Positions 7,791 through 16,439 of a stretch of 64,000 bases of DNA are shown here, piece after piece. The notes beneath the pieces were generated by a model that was given only the letters and a program-made list of their open reading frames with translations, was not told the origin of the DNA and did no database searches. Numbering within the stretch: the first letter of the stretch is position 1; the number at the start of each line of letters is the position of its first letter. The translations under genes and the position numbers were made by a program. The stretch is from Alcaligenaceae bacterium (GTDB lineage Bacteria; Pseudomonadota; Gammaproteobacteria; Burkholderiales; Burkholderiaceae_B): positions 1 to 64,000 of the forward strand of contig JABMMM010000069.1 in NCBI GenBank assembly GCA_013205565.1, given 5' to 3'.

Positions 7791-9365
7791 ATGAACGATA
7801 ATTTTTCAAACTCGCAAACAACGCGTAAAGTTGTGATCGCCACCAAAGCTGGCGTAGTCGCTGCGCAGCACAGTCGCGCCGCGGAGGTAGGTGCTGCCGT
7901 ACTTGACGCAGGTGGCGATGCCGTCGATGCCGCAATCGCAACGTCCTTTGCCTTAGGCGTTGTCGAACCCTGGATGAGCGGCCCTGCTGCCGGAGGCGCG
8001 ATGGTGTTGTGGCGCGCCAACGAGGCCAAAGCACGGGTGATTAATTTTGGTTGCCGCTCGCCTCGCGAGTTAAACCCGGCTGACTATCCCTTAAGTGGCG
8101 CCGGCAAATCGTCTGATTTGTTTCCCTGGCCTTCAGTCGTAGATGATCGCAACGTGATGGGCGCCACCGCCGTTGCTGTGCCCGGCGTTGTCGCTGGCAT
8201 GGGCTTGGCGCACGAGCACTTTGGCCGTATGCCTTGGCAAGAGCTCGTCACCCCAGCGGCCAACTTGGCTGAAGCTGGGCTGTTGGTAGATTGGTATACC
8301 ACCCTCGTCACTGCAGCAAATGCCCGTGTTTTAGCCAAAGACCCTGATACCGCCGCCATGTTTTTAGATGACGGTCATTGGCCCATCGCCGGCGACTGGA
8401 CGTCCGTTAACCAGCGACGCTTAAATCAAAAAACCTTTGCGCAAACACTTAGGCAAATCGCCGAAGGCGGTGCGCAGGCTTTTTACAAAGGCGACATCGC
8501 ACAGGCGCTTGCGCGCGACGTTCGCGCAAAAGGTGGCAGCTTAAGCGTTGAAGACCTTGCTCACTACAGCGCTGAGATGGTCGAACCCCTCACCCTGAAC
8601 TATCGCGGCGGTCGTGTCTTTGCCACGCTAGGTCTCACGGGTGGCCCGACCTTTGGCAAAGCACTTGAACTGCTCGCGCAAGAGTTCACGCCAGGCGCTG
8701 GCGCACCTGACGCGGCGACCTATGCGGGCTTTGCGCGCGCACTAGACGCCGCGTTTAAATTACGCTTTGAGCATATGGGCGATCACGAATCACCCAAAGC
8801 ACCGGGCTGCACCACACATTTCAGCGTGGTCGATCGTCATGGCAATATGTGCTCGGTCACACAAACCTTGCTGTCAATTTTTGGTTCGCGGGTGGTGTCA
8901 CCCTCAACGGGCCTGCTGCTCAACAATGGCATCATGTGGTTTGACCCCGAACTTGGTAAGCCCAACTCGCTGGCGCCCAACAAGCGTTGCCTGGCCAATT
9001 ATTCGCCAGTGATTGGCGAAGATCGCAAAGGACGACGCTTTGCCATTGGCGCCTCGGGCGGGCGCAAGATTTTAGGCACCGTGATGCAGCTGACCTCTTT
9101 CATGATGGATCACGGCTTAACGCTTGAAGAGGCGTTTCATCAGCCACGTTTAGACGTCAGCGGTGGGCCGCGCATCGTAGCCGACAAAGACTTGCCAGCT
9201 GATGTCATGCAAGCCTTAGGCAAAGTCATGCCCGTGGAAACAGCGCGCAGCACCACCTACCCCTACGCCTTTGCTTGCCCTGCGGGCGTCATGCGCGATG
9301 GCGACTTAAACATGGGCTGCACTGAAATCATGTCGCCCTATGGCGATGCAGTGAGCGGCGGCTAA
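7791..9365 (+). CDS. Gamma-glutamyltransferase-family Ntn-hydrolase
   Basis: 524-aa gamma-glutamyltranspeptidase-like proenzyme. The autoprocessing / nucleophile threonine is in CTTHFSVVD, with the first Thr at residue 341, which would yield a large N-terminal and a small C-terminal subunit. The glycine-rich segments near the start (DAGGDAVDAAIA) and GIMWFDP fit the family. There is no visible signal peptide, unlike periplasmic Ggt, so it probably works in the cytoplasm on an imported gamma-glutamyl or related amide. It is 77 bases downstream of the deacetylase gene. Its stop overlaps that of the convergent amidase by four bases (CTAA at 9362-9365). Confidence 0.87.
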   Translation: MNDNFSNSQTTRKVVIATKAGVVAAQHSRAAEVGAAVLDAGGDAVDAAIATSFALGVVEPWMSGPAAGGAMVLWRANEAKARVINFGCRSPRELNPADYPLSGAGKSSDLFPWPSVVDDRNVMGATAVAVPGVVAGMGLAHEHFGRMPWQELVTPAANLAEAGLLVDWYTTLVTAANARVLAKDPDTAAMFLDDGHWPIAGDWTSVNQRRLNQKTFAQTLRQIAEGGAQAFYKGDIAQALARDVRAKGGSLSVEDLAHYSAEMVEPLTLNYRGGRVFATLGLTGGPTFGKALELLAQEFTPGAGAPDAATYAGFARALDAAFKLRFEHMGDHESPKAPGCTTHFSVVDRHGNMCSVTQTLLSIFGSRVVSPSTGLLLNNGIMWFDPELGKPNSLAPNKRCLANYSPVIGEDRKGRRFAIGASGGRKILGTVMQLTSFMMDHGLTLEEAFHQPRLDVSGGPRIVADKDLPADVMQALGKVMPVETARSTTYPYAFACPAGVMRDGDLNMGCTEIMSPYGDAVSGG

Positions 9366-10675
9366 GCCGTCGGCAACGACAACTCAACCCACCGCCCGGT
9401 GCGCAGCAAGTGCGCATCCTGCTTATACGGGGCAATCAGTTGCAGGCCAAGCGGCAAGCCCTTGGCTGAGCGCGCAACGGGCACGGTCAGCGCAGGCAAC
9501 CCCAAAAAGCTCCAGAGCGCGCAAAACACGGGGTCGCCCGTAAAGGCTAAACCCTCGGGGGCTTCGCCCGTGGCCGGGATCGTCAAGATCGCATCAAAGC
9601 CCTTGAGTTGTGCCGCTGCATCGGCACGCAGGCGTTGCTGTAAGGCGCGCGCACCCAAGTACTCAAGCGCAGAGCGTGCGCGTCCTTTTTCAACTAACTC
9701 TTTTAAATGAATGCTTGAACGCTCTGGAAAACGCTGCACGTGGTCTTGGTGAATCGCACCCCCCTCACACTCAAGCAGGCAAAACATTCCATCAATTCCT
9801 GTCCAATATTCATCAGGGAGCGCGAACTCTTCAATGACGGCGCCTCGTGCACGCAGTTGCGTGACGGCACGTTCCATTGCTTGTGTTTGCTCGGCAGTGA
9901 CGCGCTCATCGTAGGGTGTGCGCAGCCACGCAAGGCGCGGCGCAGCTTGAGGTTCGATGCCCGTATCAGTCTTCATTGGCACAGCGGGCAACACAATGCT
10001 ATCGGGCTCAACTGCGGCTCGATTGCGCAACATATTAAAAGCGTACGCAACGTCATTGACTGATCTGGCAATAAAGCCCACATGGTCAAGCGACCCGGCT
10101 AACGGAAATACGCCTGCGCGCGGTACCGCGCCAAAGCTGGCTTTGAACCCCACCACGCCACAAAAGGCAGCTGGTCGAATCACCGAGCCAACGGTTTGTG
10201 TGCCGAGTGCCAAGGGCACGATACCCGCGCCAACCGCTGCCGCCGAGCCACTTGATGACCCACCTGGGGTATGGCCAGCATGAAACGGATTCACCGTTGG
10301 GCCAGGCTGTCGCCATGCAAACTCTGTCGTCACTGTTTTACCAAATACCGCAGCGCCCAATTGACGGATATGCGCGACGATCGGTGCGTCGTAGTCAAGC
10401 ACTTGGTCTGCATAGATCGGCGAGCCGTTGGTCGTGGTGAGCGTGCGCGTCGCAATTAAGTCTTTCACGCCAACAGGGATCCCAGCCCACTCACCACCGC
10501 TGACCGAATCCAACACCTCTTGCGCGGGGGTTCGGGCAACAAAAGCGTGCAGCGAAGGCTCGCGCTCGTCGGCGCGCGCAAGACATTGCTGTAAATAATC
10601 TTGGGCTGACAGGCTACCCTGCGCAATCGCTCGGGTTGCTGCAAACAGGCCAAGCGGCAATTTATTCGGTTTCAT
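9362..10675 (-). CDS. Amidase-signature family enzyme
   Basis: Amidase-signature hydrolase of about 437 aa (an in-frame ATG four codons upstream at 10687 is possible). Counting from the longer form, the Ser-cisSer-Lys triad is visible as GVKDLI (Lys75), PGGSSSGS (cis-Ser144/145) and TQTVGSVIRP (Ser168). The family includes the glutamyl-tRNA amidotransferase A subunit, but GatA is normally near gatB/gatC and is longer, so a catabolic amidase is more likely. Enzymes of this type hydrolyse amides or ureas to an acid plus ammonia. It is convergent with the GGT gene and divergent from the PaiB-like gene. Confidence 0.85.
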   Translation of the reverse strand: MKPNKLPLGLFAATRAIAQGSLSAQDYLQQCLARADEREPSLHAFVARTPAQEVLDSVSGGEWAGIPVGVKDLIATRTLTTTNGSPIYADQVLDYDAPIVAHIRQLGAAVFGKTVTTEFAWRQPGPTVNPFHAGHTPGGSSSGSAAAVGAGIVPLALGTQTVGSVIRPAAFCGVVGFKASFGAVPRAGVFPLAGSLDHVGFIARSVNDVAYAFNMLRNRAAVEPDSIVLPAVPMKTDTGIEPQAAPRLAWLRTPYDERVTAEQTQAMERAVTQLRARGAVIEEFALPDEYWTGIDGMFCLLECEGGAIHQDHVQRFPERSSIHLKELVEKGRARSALEYLGARALQQRLRADAAAQLKGFDAILTIPATGEAPEGLAFTGDPVFCALWSFLGLPALTVPVARSAKGLPLGLQLIAPYKQDAHLLRTGRWVELSLPTA

Positions 10676-10764
10676 CTTTGATCTCATTTCAATCTGTGTA
10701 CACTGACTTTAGCGCGAACCCGTCTCAGGATCAATCACACGATTGTTTAATCAGCGAGCCAAAC

Positions 10765-11412
10765 ATGTACAACCCGAAGCACTTTGAGCAAAATGACCTG
10801 ACTGTCGTCAGCGAATTGATCAAACACTTTCCATTGGGCACGCTCATTACACGCGATGGTGAGGCACTTGAAGCCAACCACATCCCCTTCATGCTTGAGG
10901 GCGATTTAAGCCCGGGCACCAAATTAATTGGTCACGTGGCCAAAGGTAATCCCGTTTGGCAAACCACCAACCCCGAGGCTGAGTCATTGGTGGTGTTTCA
11001 AGGCCCCAGCGCCTACATCACGCCTAACTGGTATCCCTCTAAGCTTGAGCACCACAAAGTGGTGCCCACCTATAACTATGCCATGGCACACGTGTACGGT
11101 TGGCTCACGGTCTCGCACGACCCTGCTGTTAAGCGTCAAGTGGTGACAGACTTAACCGAAAAGATGGAGCTTAGCCGCAACAGCAATTGGCGCGTGACCG
11201 ATGCGCCCGCTGATTATCTAGCGACCATGCTTGAATCGATTATCGCCATCGAGCTCACCATCATTCGCGTGCAAGCAAAATGGAAAATCAGCCAGAACCG
11301 CACTGACTCTGACCGAGTGGGGGTTGCGAAGGGCTTGGCGAGTACAGCAGGCCAAACCGACAGCGATCTGCAGATGGGTCGTATTGTTGGGGCGAGTGGC
11401 GGGTTGGGTTAG
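10765..11412 (+). CDS. PaiB-like FMN-binding negative transcriptional regulator
   Basis: 215-aa protein of the PaiB family, a split-barrel FMN-binding fold first described as a repressor of sporulation and degradative enzymes in Bacillus. The family core is clear: MYNPKHFEQND at the start, an FMLEGD turn, and the FQGPSAYITPNWYPSK block near residue 80, followed by VPTYNYAMAHVYG. The ATG at 10765 begins exactly at the family N-terminus; an upstream in-frame ATG at 10636 lies inside the divergent amidase gene. FMN binding is a family inference. DNA binding in proteobacteria is not established from sequence, so an enzymatic role is possible. Confidence 0.87.
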   Translation: MYNPKHFEQNDLTVVSELIKHFPLGTLITRDGEALEANHIPFMLEGDLSPGTKLIGHVAKGNPVWQTTNPEAESLVVFQGPSAYITPNWYPSKLEHHKVVPTYNYAMAHVYGWLTVSHDPAVKRQVVTDLTEKMELSRNSNWRVTDAPADYLATMLESIIAIELTIIRVQAKWKISQNRTDSDRVGVAKGLASTAGQTDSDLQMGRIVGASGGLG

Positions 11413-11416
11413 CGAG

Positions 11417-11734
11417 TTATTTGGCGCAGCTAACCGTTGCGTGCAAGAGCATGCCATCGACTTCATGGCCGGGCACGACTTGGGCGTTGACCACGCGACA
11501 ACCCGTCACTTTTTCGATACCCGCGACCTGACGTGCTTTTTGCACCCCTAGGTCTGGCTTCATCCCACCATCCTTTCCACCGTAGGCTTCCCAACGGTTT
11601 TCGCCCAAGGCGATAATACTGATTTCACGCTTATCTAAGACCACGATCTGGCGAGAAGGGTCACGATGGTAATAAACCGGGCTGGCTTGGCAACCCATTA
11701 AAAAAAACACGGCAAACAACGCCAAAATTTTCAA
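11417..11734 (-). CDS. Small lipoprotein, unknown function
   Basis: 105-aa protein with a lipoprotein signal peptide: MKILALFAVFFL then the lipobox LMGC, with the lipidated cysteine at residue 15. The mature part of about 90 residues has two further cysteines (CRVV and SCAK near the end) that could form a disulfide. No known domain is recognised. The gene is convergent with the PaiB-like gene (4 bases apart) and has about 200 bases of upstream space shared with the divergent class II aldolase. Confidence 0.7.
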   Translation of the reverse strand: MKILALFAVFFLMGCQASPVYYHRDPSRQIVVLDKREISIIALGENRWEAYGGKDGGMKPDLGVQKARQVAGIEKVTGCRVVNAQVVPGHEVDGMLLHATVSCAK

Positions 11735-11936
11735 GTCTTTCTCCGGGACGCTCGGTCGCTCAGGGCGACAAGGACGTCAACAATAGCGCCAAGCGACGCA
11801 GCACAAGTTTAAGCATAACGTGCTTTGCGAGAATCACTCGCAGAATTTGACGCCTTTTGGTATTGTCTTTCGGTCAGCTTTATTTACTTGAGCCTTTTAT
11901 CTATTAAAAATAGCATCTCTGCAGAGGCAAACCATT

Positions 11937-12725
11937 ATGTCAAAACCAGGCGTTTTACAGATCCCTTCAATGAAGGGCAAGGTCTCTGACGCAGAGTGGC
12001 AAGCGCGGGTCGATCTAGCCGCCTGCTACCGACTCGTCGCAATCTATGGCATGGCTGATATGGCAGCTAACCATATTTCAGCCCGCGTGCCGGGCGAAGA
12101 AGGCACGTTTTTAATCAACGCCTACGGCATGATGTACGAAGAAATCACTGCGTCGAGTTTGTTAAAAGTTGACCATCACGGCAACATCCTAACAAGCCCC
12201 GACTTTGGTGAGCTCAAATACGGCCTGAACAAAGCGGGCTCAGTGATCCACAGCGCCATCCACCACGCACGTGCCAACGTGGGCTGCGTCATTCATACCC
12301 ACAGCTGGGCCTCAATGGCGATCTCTTCGCTTGAGTGCGGCCTGTTGCCACTGACCCAAACGGCCATGCGCTTCTTAAAGATTTCTTATCACAACTACGA
12401 AGGTATCGTGTTGGATGAGAGCGAGCAAGAGTCTTTATGCCGAGACTTAGGGATGAGCGAGGCGCTGATTTTGCGCAATCACGGTGCCTTGACTGTCGGG
12501 CGCACTGTTGGCGAAGCCTTTAACTGGCTCCACCGTCTCGAATTATCGTGCCACGCGCAGTTAGGTGCAATGTCATGCAACAGCCCGCTTTCAAAAGTGT
12601 CACAAAAAGTGCTGGATGAAACTTGGAATAATTACCAACCTGGCACACGCCGGGCCTTTGGCGTGATGGAGTGGCCTGCTCTTTTACGTAAACTCGACCG
12701 TACGGATATTTCTTATCGTGATTAA
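11937..12725 (+). CDS. Class II aldolase/adducin-family protein
   Basis: 262-aa class II aldolase fold, the family of L-fuculose-phosphate aldolase, ribulose-5-phosphate 4-epimerase and decarboxylases. Zinc-binding histidines appear in VIHTHSWAS and in ILRNHGALTVG. The N-terminal adducin-like pattern YGMADMAANHISARVPG is conserved, as in the non-phosphate-sugar branch often annotated as a class II aldolase in Burkholderiales. A GAGG sequence about 9 bases ahead of the ATG supports the start. Its last bases overlap the GTG start of the next receptor gene by eight bases, so the two are likely translationally coupled. A paralogue is at 25006-25803. Confidence 0.85.
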   Translation: MSKPGVLQIPSMKGKVSDAEWQARVDLAACYRLVAIYGMADMAANHISARVPGEEGTFLINAYGMMYEEITASSLLKVDHHGNILTSPDFGELKYGLNKAGSVIHSAIHHARANVGCVIHTHSWASMAISSLECGLLPLTQTAMRFLKISYHNYEGIVLDESEQESLCRDLGMSEALILRNHGALTVGRTVGEAFNWLHRLELSCHAQLGAMSCNSPLSKVSQKVLDETWNNYQPGTRRAFGVMEWPALLRKLDRTDISYRD

Positions 12726-13689
12726 ACTCATAATTGCTTTAGGTTTCCAGGCGCTCTTGGGCTATGCCTTCTCCACTCACGCCCAAAGCGCCCAAGACTA
12801 CCCCACCAAACCTGTCAAAATCATTGTTTCATTCACGGCAGGCGGCACAACCGACATTATCGCGCGCAGTGTTGGTCTAAATCTTGCCGAGAAGCTAAAA
12901 CAACCGTTTGTGATCGAAAACAAGCCGGGCGCAGGTGGCAATATCGGCACCGAAATGGCCGTACGCGCCCCGGCCGATGGCTATACCGTGACCATTGCTT
13001 CGGTCGGGCCGATTGCCATCAACCCAACACTGTACAAAGACCTGCGCTTCGATGCACTGGTTGACTTGGTACCCGTCGTGCTCATTGCCGACGTGCCCAA
13101 CGTCTTAGTCGTCAGCCCCAACTTACCGGTCAACACTTTCGCAGAGTTTGTCGCATACGCAAAAGCAAAACCGGCCGGCACACTGAATTACGCTTCGACG
13201 GGTACGGGCACCTCTTCTCACTTGTCGAGCTTTATGTTGATGGAGGCCCTCGGAGTCAGTGCACAGCATATTCCGTACAAAGGTGCTGAAGCCCTCAATG
13301 ATTTAATCGCCAGTCGCATCGACTTTATGTTTGCAACAATCCCCTCGGTGATTGCGCAAATTAAGGGCAGCAGACTACGCGCCATCGCGGTCAGTAGCCC
13401 AAAGCCCTCGCGCTCGTTGCCTGGCATCCCCACCGTTGCAGAAAATGGTTTTCCAGACTACGCGGCGGGCTCTTGGTTTGGCATGCTGGCGCCCAAAGGT
13501 ACGCCGCAAGCGATTATCGACAAGCTGAACAAAGAAGTGAACCTTGCGATGATTCCGCTTGAGCAGCGCTTTATTCAAGAAGGTGCTGATCCCGTTGGAG
13601 GCACCGCCGCGTATTTTCAAGAATTCATTCGCAAAGAGCACCTTAAGTGGAAAAAAGTCGTGATTGATTCAGGTGCGACCCCGCGTTAA
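12718..13689 (+). CDS. Bug/TctC-family tripartite tricarboxylate receptor
   Basis: Third Bug receptor, 323 aa, beginning with GTG at 12718. The signal peptide runs to about residue 24 (FQALLGYAFSTHA before QSAQDYP). Family marks are DYPTKPVKIIVSF, AGGTTDIIAR and the APADGYT loop. The eight-base overlap with the aldolase gene and the closely following dehydrogenase make a three-gene unit: receptor for a small organic acid, aldolase or decarboxylase, and 2-hydroxyacid dehydrogenase. No membrane transporter subunits are encoded here. Confidence 0.88.
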   Translation: MIKLIIALGFQALLGYAFSTHAQSAQDYPTKPVKIIVSFTAGGTTDIIARSVGLNLAEKLKQPFVIENKPGAGGNIGTEMAVRAPADGYTVTIASVGPIAINPTLYKDLRFDALVDLVPVVLIADVPNVLVVSPNLPVNTFAEFVAYAKAKPAGTLNYASTGTGTSSHLSSFMLMEALGVSAQHIPYKGAEALNDLIASRIDFMFATIPSVIAQIKGSRLRAIAVSSPKPSRSLPGIPTVAENGFPDYAAGSWFGMLAPKGTPQAIIDKLNKEVNLAMIPLEQRFIQEGADPVGGTAAYFQEFIRKEHLKWKKVVIDSGATPR

Positions 13690-13699
13690 GGAGATGAGC

Positions 13700-14713
13700 A
13701 TGTCAAACATCGTGTTGAATCACACACCGCGCATCCTCCTGTCTGACAAAACGGCGCAAGAGCTTGCGCCACAAATGAGCGACATCCTCGGGCCCAACGG
13801 CTATCAGCGCGTCAATGCCGCAGACATACACGCTGGCACACAAGACATCGACTTTTGTTTTGTGTCGCGCGATATCACCGCTGGCTCAACCAAGCATCAA
13901 ATTGAAGCCAGTACACAATTTGTGTACGATGCCCTACTCAAATCCAAAACACTGCAGTGGGTGCATGTGCACTCTGCGGGCGTTGACCGACAAGTATTTC
14001 TGGATTTGATGGCACGCGGGGTGACCATCACTTCGTCTTCTGGCGCCAGTGCAAGCCTAGTGGCTCAAACCGCCTTGACGGGGTTGCTGTCGCTCGCGCG
14101 ACGCTTTCCACAACTCGCCGCCGCACAGCGTGCCCATGTCTGGGCACCCTTTATGAAAGTCGGCTTGCCGCCCGACCTCGAAGGTCAAACGGCAACGATC
14201 GTGGGCTGGGGCCCGATCGGACAAAAGCTTGGCGCCTGGCTGACCGCACTCGGTCTAAAAATCATTGTGGTGCGTCAGTCTGCCTCCTCTCTCATCGAGA
14301 ACACTCGCGTCGTGAGTTTTGACGGCTTTCGTCAAATCTTGCCAGAAACCGACTGGCTGGTGCTTGCTTGTCCACTCACCAAACAAACCACTAACTTAAT
14401 GAGCAAAGACGCGCTCGCCCTCCTGAAGCCTGGCGCACACATTGTGAATATTTCACGCGGTACCGTGATTGACGAGCTTGCCATGATCAACGCCTTACAA
14501 AACGGGCGCTTAGCGGGCGCCTACCTTGACGTGTTTGCGCAAGAACCCCTGCATGTCGACTCGCCGTTGTGGGACATGCCCAATGTCATTTGCACGCCAC
14601 ACACCTCTGGGTTTTCAGATGCCATCCTGCACCGCATGGCGCAAAAATTTATTGAAAACCTAGGCTACTGGAAGCGTGGTGAACCAATGATTAACGTGGC
14701 AGCGCTACGATAA
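13700..14713 (+). CDS. D-2-hydroxyacid dehydrogenase
   Basis: NAD(P)-dependent D-isomer 2-hydroxyacid dehydrogenase, 337 aa. The nucleotide-binding motif GWGPIG lies near residue 173. NISRGTVIDE and TPHTSG (with the catalytic histidine) lie further on. These enzymes reduce glyoxylate, hydroxypyruvate or other 2-oxoacids, or run in reverse. AAGGAG at 13688-13693 fits an ATG at 13700 with a six-base spacer, better than the ATG at 13694 or the longer reading from 13664. It follows the Bug receptor stop by ten bases, so it is probably the last gene of the aldolase - receptor - dehydrogenase unit. Confidence 0.87.
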   Translation: MSNIVLNHTPRILLSDKTAQELAPQMSDILGPNGYQRVNAADIHAGTQDIDFCFVSRDITAGSTKHQIEASTQFVYDALLKSKTLQWVHVHSAGVDRQVFLDLMARGVTITSSSGASASLVAQTALTGLLSLARRFPQLAAAQRAHVWAPFMKVGLPPDLEGQTATIVGWGPIGQKLGAWLTALGLKIIVVRQSASSLIENTRVVSFDGFRQILPETDWLVLACPLTKQTTNLMSKDALALLKPGAHIVNISRGTVIDELAMINALQNGRLAGAYLDVFAQEPLHVDSPLWDMPNVICTPHTSGFSDAILHRMAQKFIENLGYWKRGEPMINVAALR

Positions 14714-14739
14714 GTTCGATTTGACGTACAATTGCTGCA

Positions 14740-14856
14740 CGGCACAACGTTCCAGTCCTCGTGCCGCTCTAAGCCCCAACACTGTGGGCGCTCGCCTCCA
14801 AGGCGTTTTTACTCCCTGCTCGTCTGCCCCGATTGGAGCCCGCACCCTGTGCGGGC
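14740..14856 (+). promoter_or_regulatory. Structured leader upstream of rhlE
   Basis: Three stem-loops lie in the about 180-base interval before rhlE. CGGCAC/GTGCCG pairs at 14740-14745 with 14761-14766. CGCCT/AGGCG at 14793-14805 is followed directly by five Ts (14806-14810) and is terminator-like. GCCCGCAC/GTGCGGGC at 14838-14856 has 8-bp arms and a 3-base loop. The middle one may end the upstream operon or attenuate rhlE. No known RNA family was recognised. Confidence 0.45.
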
Positions 14857-14892
14857 CGGCATGACGATGGAGCTGTTCTCTTGTCTACTACG

Positions 14893-16392
14893 ATGACTTT
14901 TGCTGACCTCGGGTTGGCTGATCCCCTTATGCGTGCGATTGCCGATGCCGGCTACACCATACCCACTCCGATTCAAGCGCAGGCGATTCCGCGCGTGCTT
15001 GCTGGCGGCGATTTATTAGCCGCTGCCCAAACCGGCACTGGCAAAACGGCTGGCTTCACGCTGCCAATTTTGCACATGCTGCTGGCTAAACCCCTTGAAG
15101 GTCGCAAAGCCGGTCGCCCACGTGTGTTGATTTTGACTCCAACCCGCGAACTTACGGCGCAGGTTGAAGAATCAGTCAAAACCTACGGCTGCCACACAAA
15201 AATTTCGTCAATGGTGATTTTTGGTGGCGTCAATATCAACCCGCAAATCTCGGCCTTGCGCAAGCCCATCGACATTTTGGTGGCTACCCCCGGTCGCCTG
15301 CTCGATCACTGCCAACAGCGCACCGTTGATTTGTCTGGTGTTGAAATTTTAGTGCTCGACGAAGCCGATCGCATGCTAGATATGGGTTTTATTCGCGACA
15401 TTCGCAAGATTTTGGCCTTGATGCCACGTCAACGTCAAAACCTGCTGTTTTCGGCAACCTTCTCAGACGAAATCCGCGAGTTATCAAAAAGTGTCTTAAC
15501 CAACGCCACTGAAGTCTCGGTTGCCGCACGCAACACAACCGCCGAACGCGTTGAACAAACGGTGTACATGGTCGATCAGGCGCACAAACGCGACATCTTG
15601 AGCCATATCATCAGCGAAAGCGGCTGGCATCAAGTGTTGGTCTTTACGCGCACCAAGCATGGCGCAAACCGTTTAGCTGAAAAGCTCGTCAAAGACGGCT
15701 TGTCGGCCTCAGCCATTCACGGCAATAAAAGTCAGGCTGCGCGCACCCGCGCACTCGATGACTTTAAAAAGGGCAAGGTTGCCGTGTTGGTCGCCACCGA
15801 TATTGCCGCGCGCGGCCTCGACATTGATCAGCTTCCTCAGGTCGTGAACTTTGAACTACCCAACATCCCCGAAGATTATGTGCATCGTATTGGTCGCACG
15901 GGTCGTGCAGGTGCAGCGGGTTCTGCCGTCTCTTTAGTCGACTCAAGCGAGCTCAAATACCTCAAGGCGATCGAACGCGTCATCAAAAAGACGATTCCTC
16001 AGTTGCCTGCACCAACCGGCTGGACCGCCTCGCCCCCGTCACCGCATGGTGCCGATGACGAGGCCCGTTCCGAAGGCCGGCGCGATGGTCAACGTCGCCC
16101 GCAGCAACGCTCAGCACGCCCAAGTGGCACGGGTGCCGGCGCCCGCCCCGCACGTTCTGGGCAGGGCCCTAGCAACGGACCGCGTCGCGACGCGCCAGGC
16201 GAAAGTCGCCCGGCACCACGCCGCGAAGGTTCCGCTGGGGCACGCGCTGCGCACTCGCCAGGCTCGGCCACACGCACCGGAACAGGCTTAGGCACGGGTG
16301 CCCGTCATGGTGCCCCGAGCAGCTCAGCACCACGCAGCGCCAGCGGCGATCCAGCCAGCCGACCACGTCGTCCGGCTCTCTTTAACAAGTAA
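14893..16392 (+). CDS. rhlE: DEAD-box ATP-dependent RNA helicase RhlE
   Basis: RNA helicase of 499 aa acting in ribosome assembly and RNA turnover. All core motifs are present: AQTGTGKT (residues 45-52), PTRELTAQ, the DEAD box (residues 156-159), SAT, and [10 protein letters not shown]. The helicase core ends near residue 375. It is followed by a basic Gly/Arg/Ser/Pro-rich, probably disordered tail of about 110 residues, typical of RhlE proteins. The ATG at 14893 gives the usual start (MTF..LGL); a TTG four codons upstream (14881) is an alternative. A long structured leader precedes it. It is followed by prfC on the same strand with a hairpin between them. Confidence 0.9.
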   Translation: MTFADLGLADPLMRAIADAGYTIPTPIQAQAIPRVLAGGDLLAAAQTGTGKTAGFTLPILHMLLAKPLEGRKAGRPRVLILTPTRELTAQVEESVKTYGCHTKISSMVIFGGVNINPQISALRKPIDILVATPGRLLDHCQQRTVDLSGVEILVLDEADRMLDMGFIRDIRKILALMPRQRQNLLFSATFSDEIRELSKSVLTNATEVSVAARNTTAERVEQTVYMVDQAHKRDILSHIISESGWHQVLVFTRTKHGANRLAEKLVKDGLSASAIHGNKSQAARTRALDDFKKGKVAVLVATDIAARGLDIDQLPQVVNFELPNIPEDYVHRIGRTGRAGAAGSAVSLVDSSELKYLKAIERVIKKTIPQLPAPTGWTASPPSPHGADDEARSEGRRDGQRRPQQRSARPSGTGAGARPARSGQGPSNGPRRDAPGESRPAPRREGSAGARAAHSPGSATRTGTGLGTGARHGAPSSSAPRSASGDPASRPRRPALFNK

Positions 16393-16403
16393 TTTGCACG
16401 CAT

Positions 16404-16426
16404 ACAGGCTGGCGCAGCCAGCCTGT
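16404..16426 (+). repeat. 10-bp perfect hairpin between rhlE and prfC
   Basis: ACAGGCTGGC and GCCAGCCTGT pair perfectly around a GCA loop. The hairpin ends 13 bases before the prfC ATG. No T tract follows, so it is not a standard terminator; it may stabilise the rhlE mRNA end or affect prfC translation. Confidence 0.55.
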
Positions 16427-16439
16427 AAAATCCGCCACC

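Noticed and set aside
12718-12725. Possible frameshift where the aldolase and the Bug receptor overlap
   Set aside because: Both proteins are full length with proper ends, and the receptor has a complete signal peptide from GTG 12718; this is an overlap, not a fusion broken by a frameshift.
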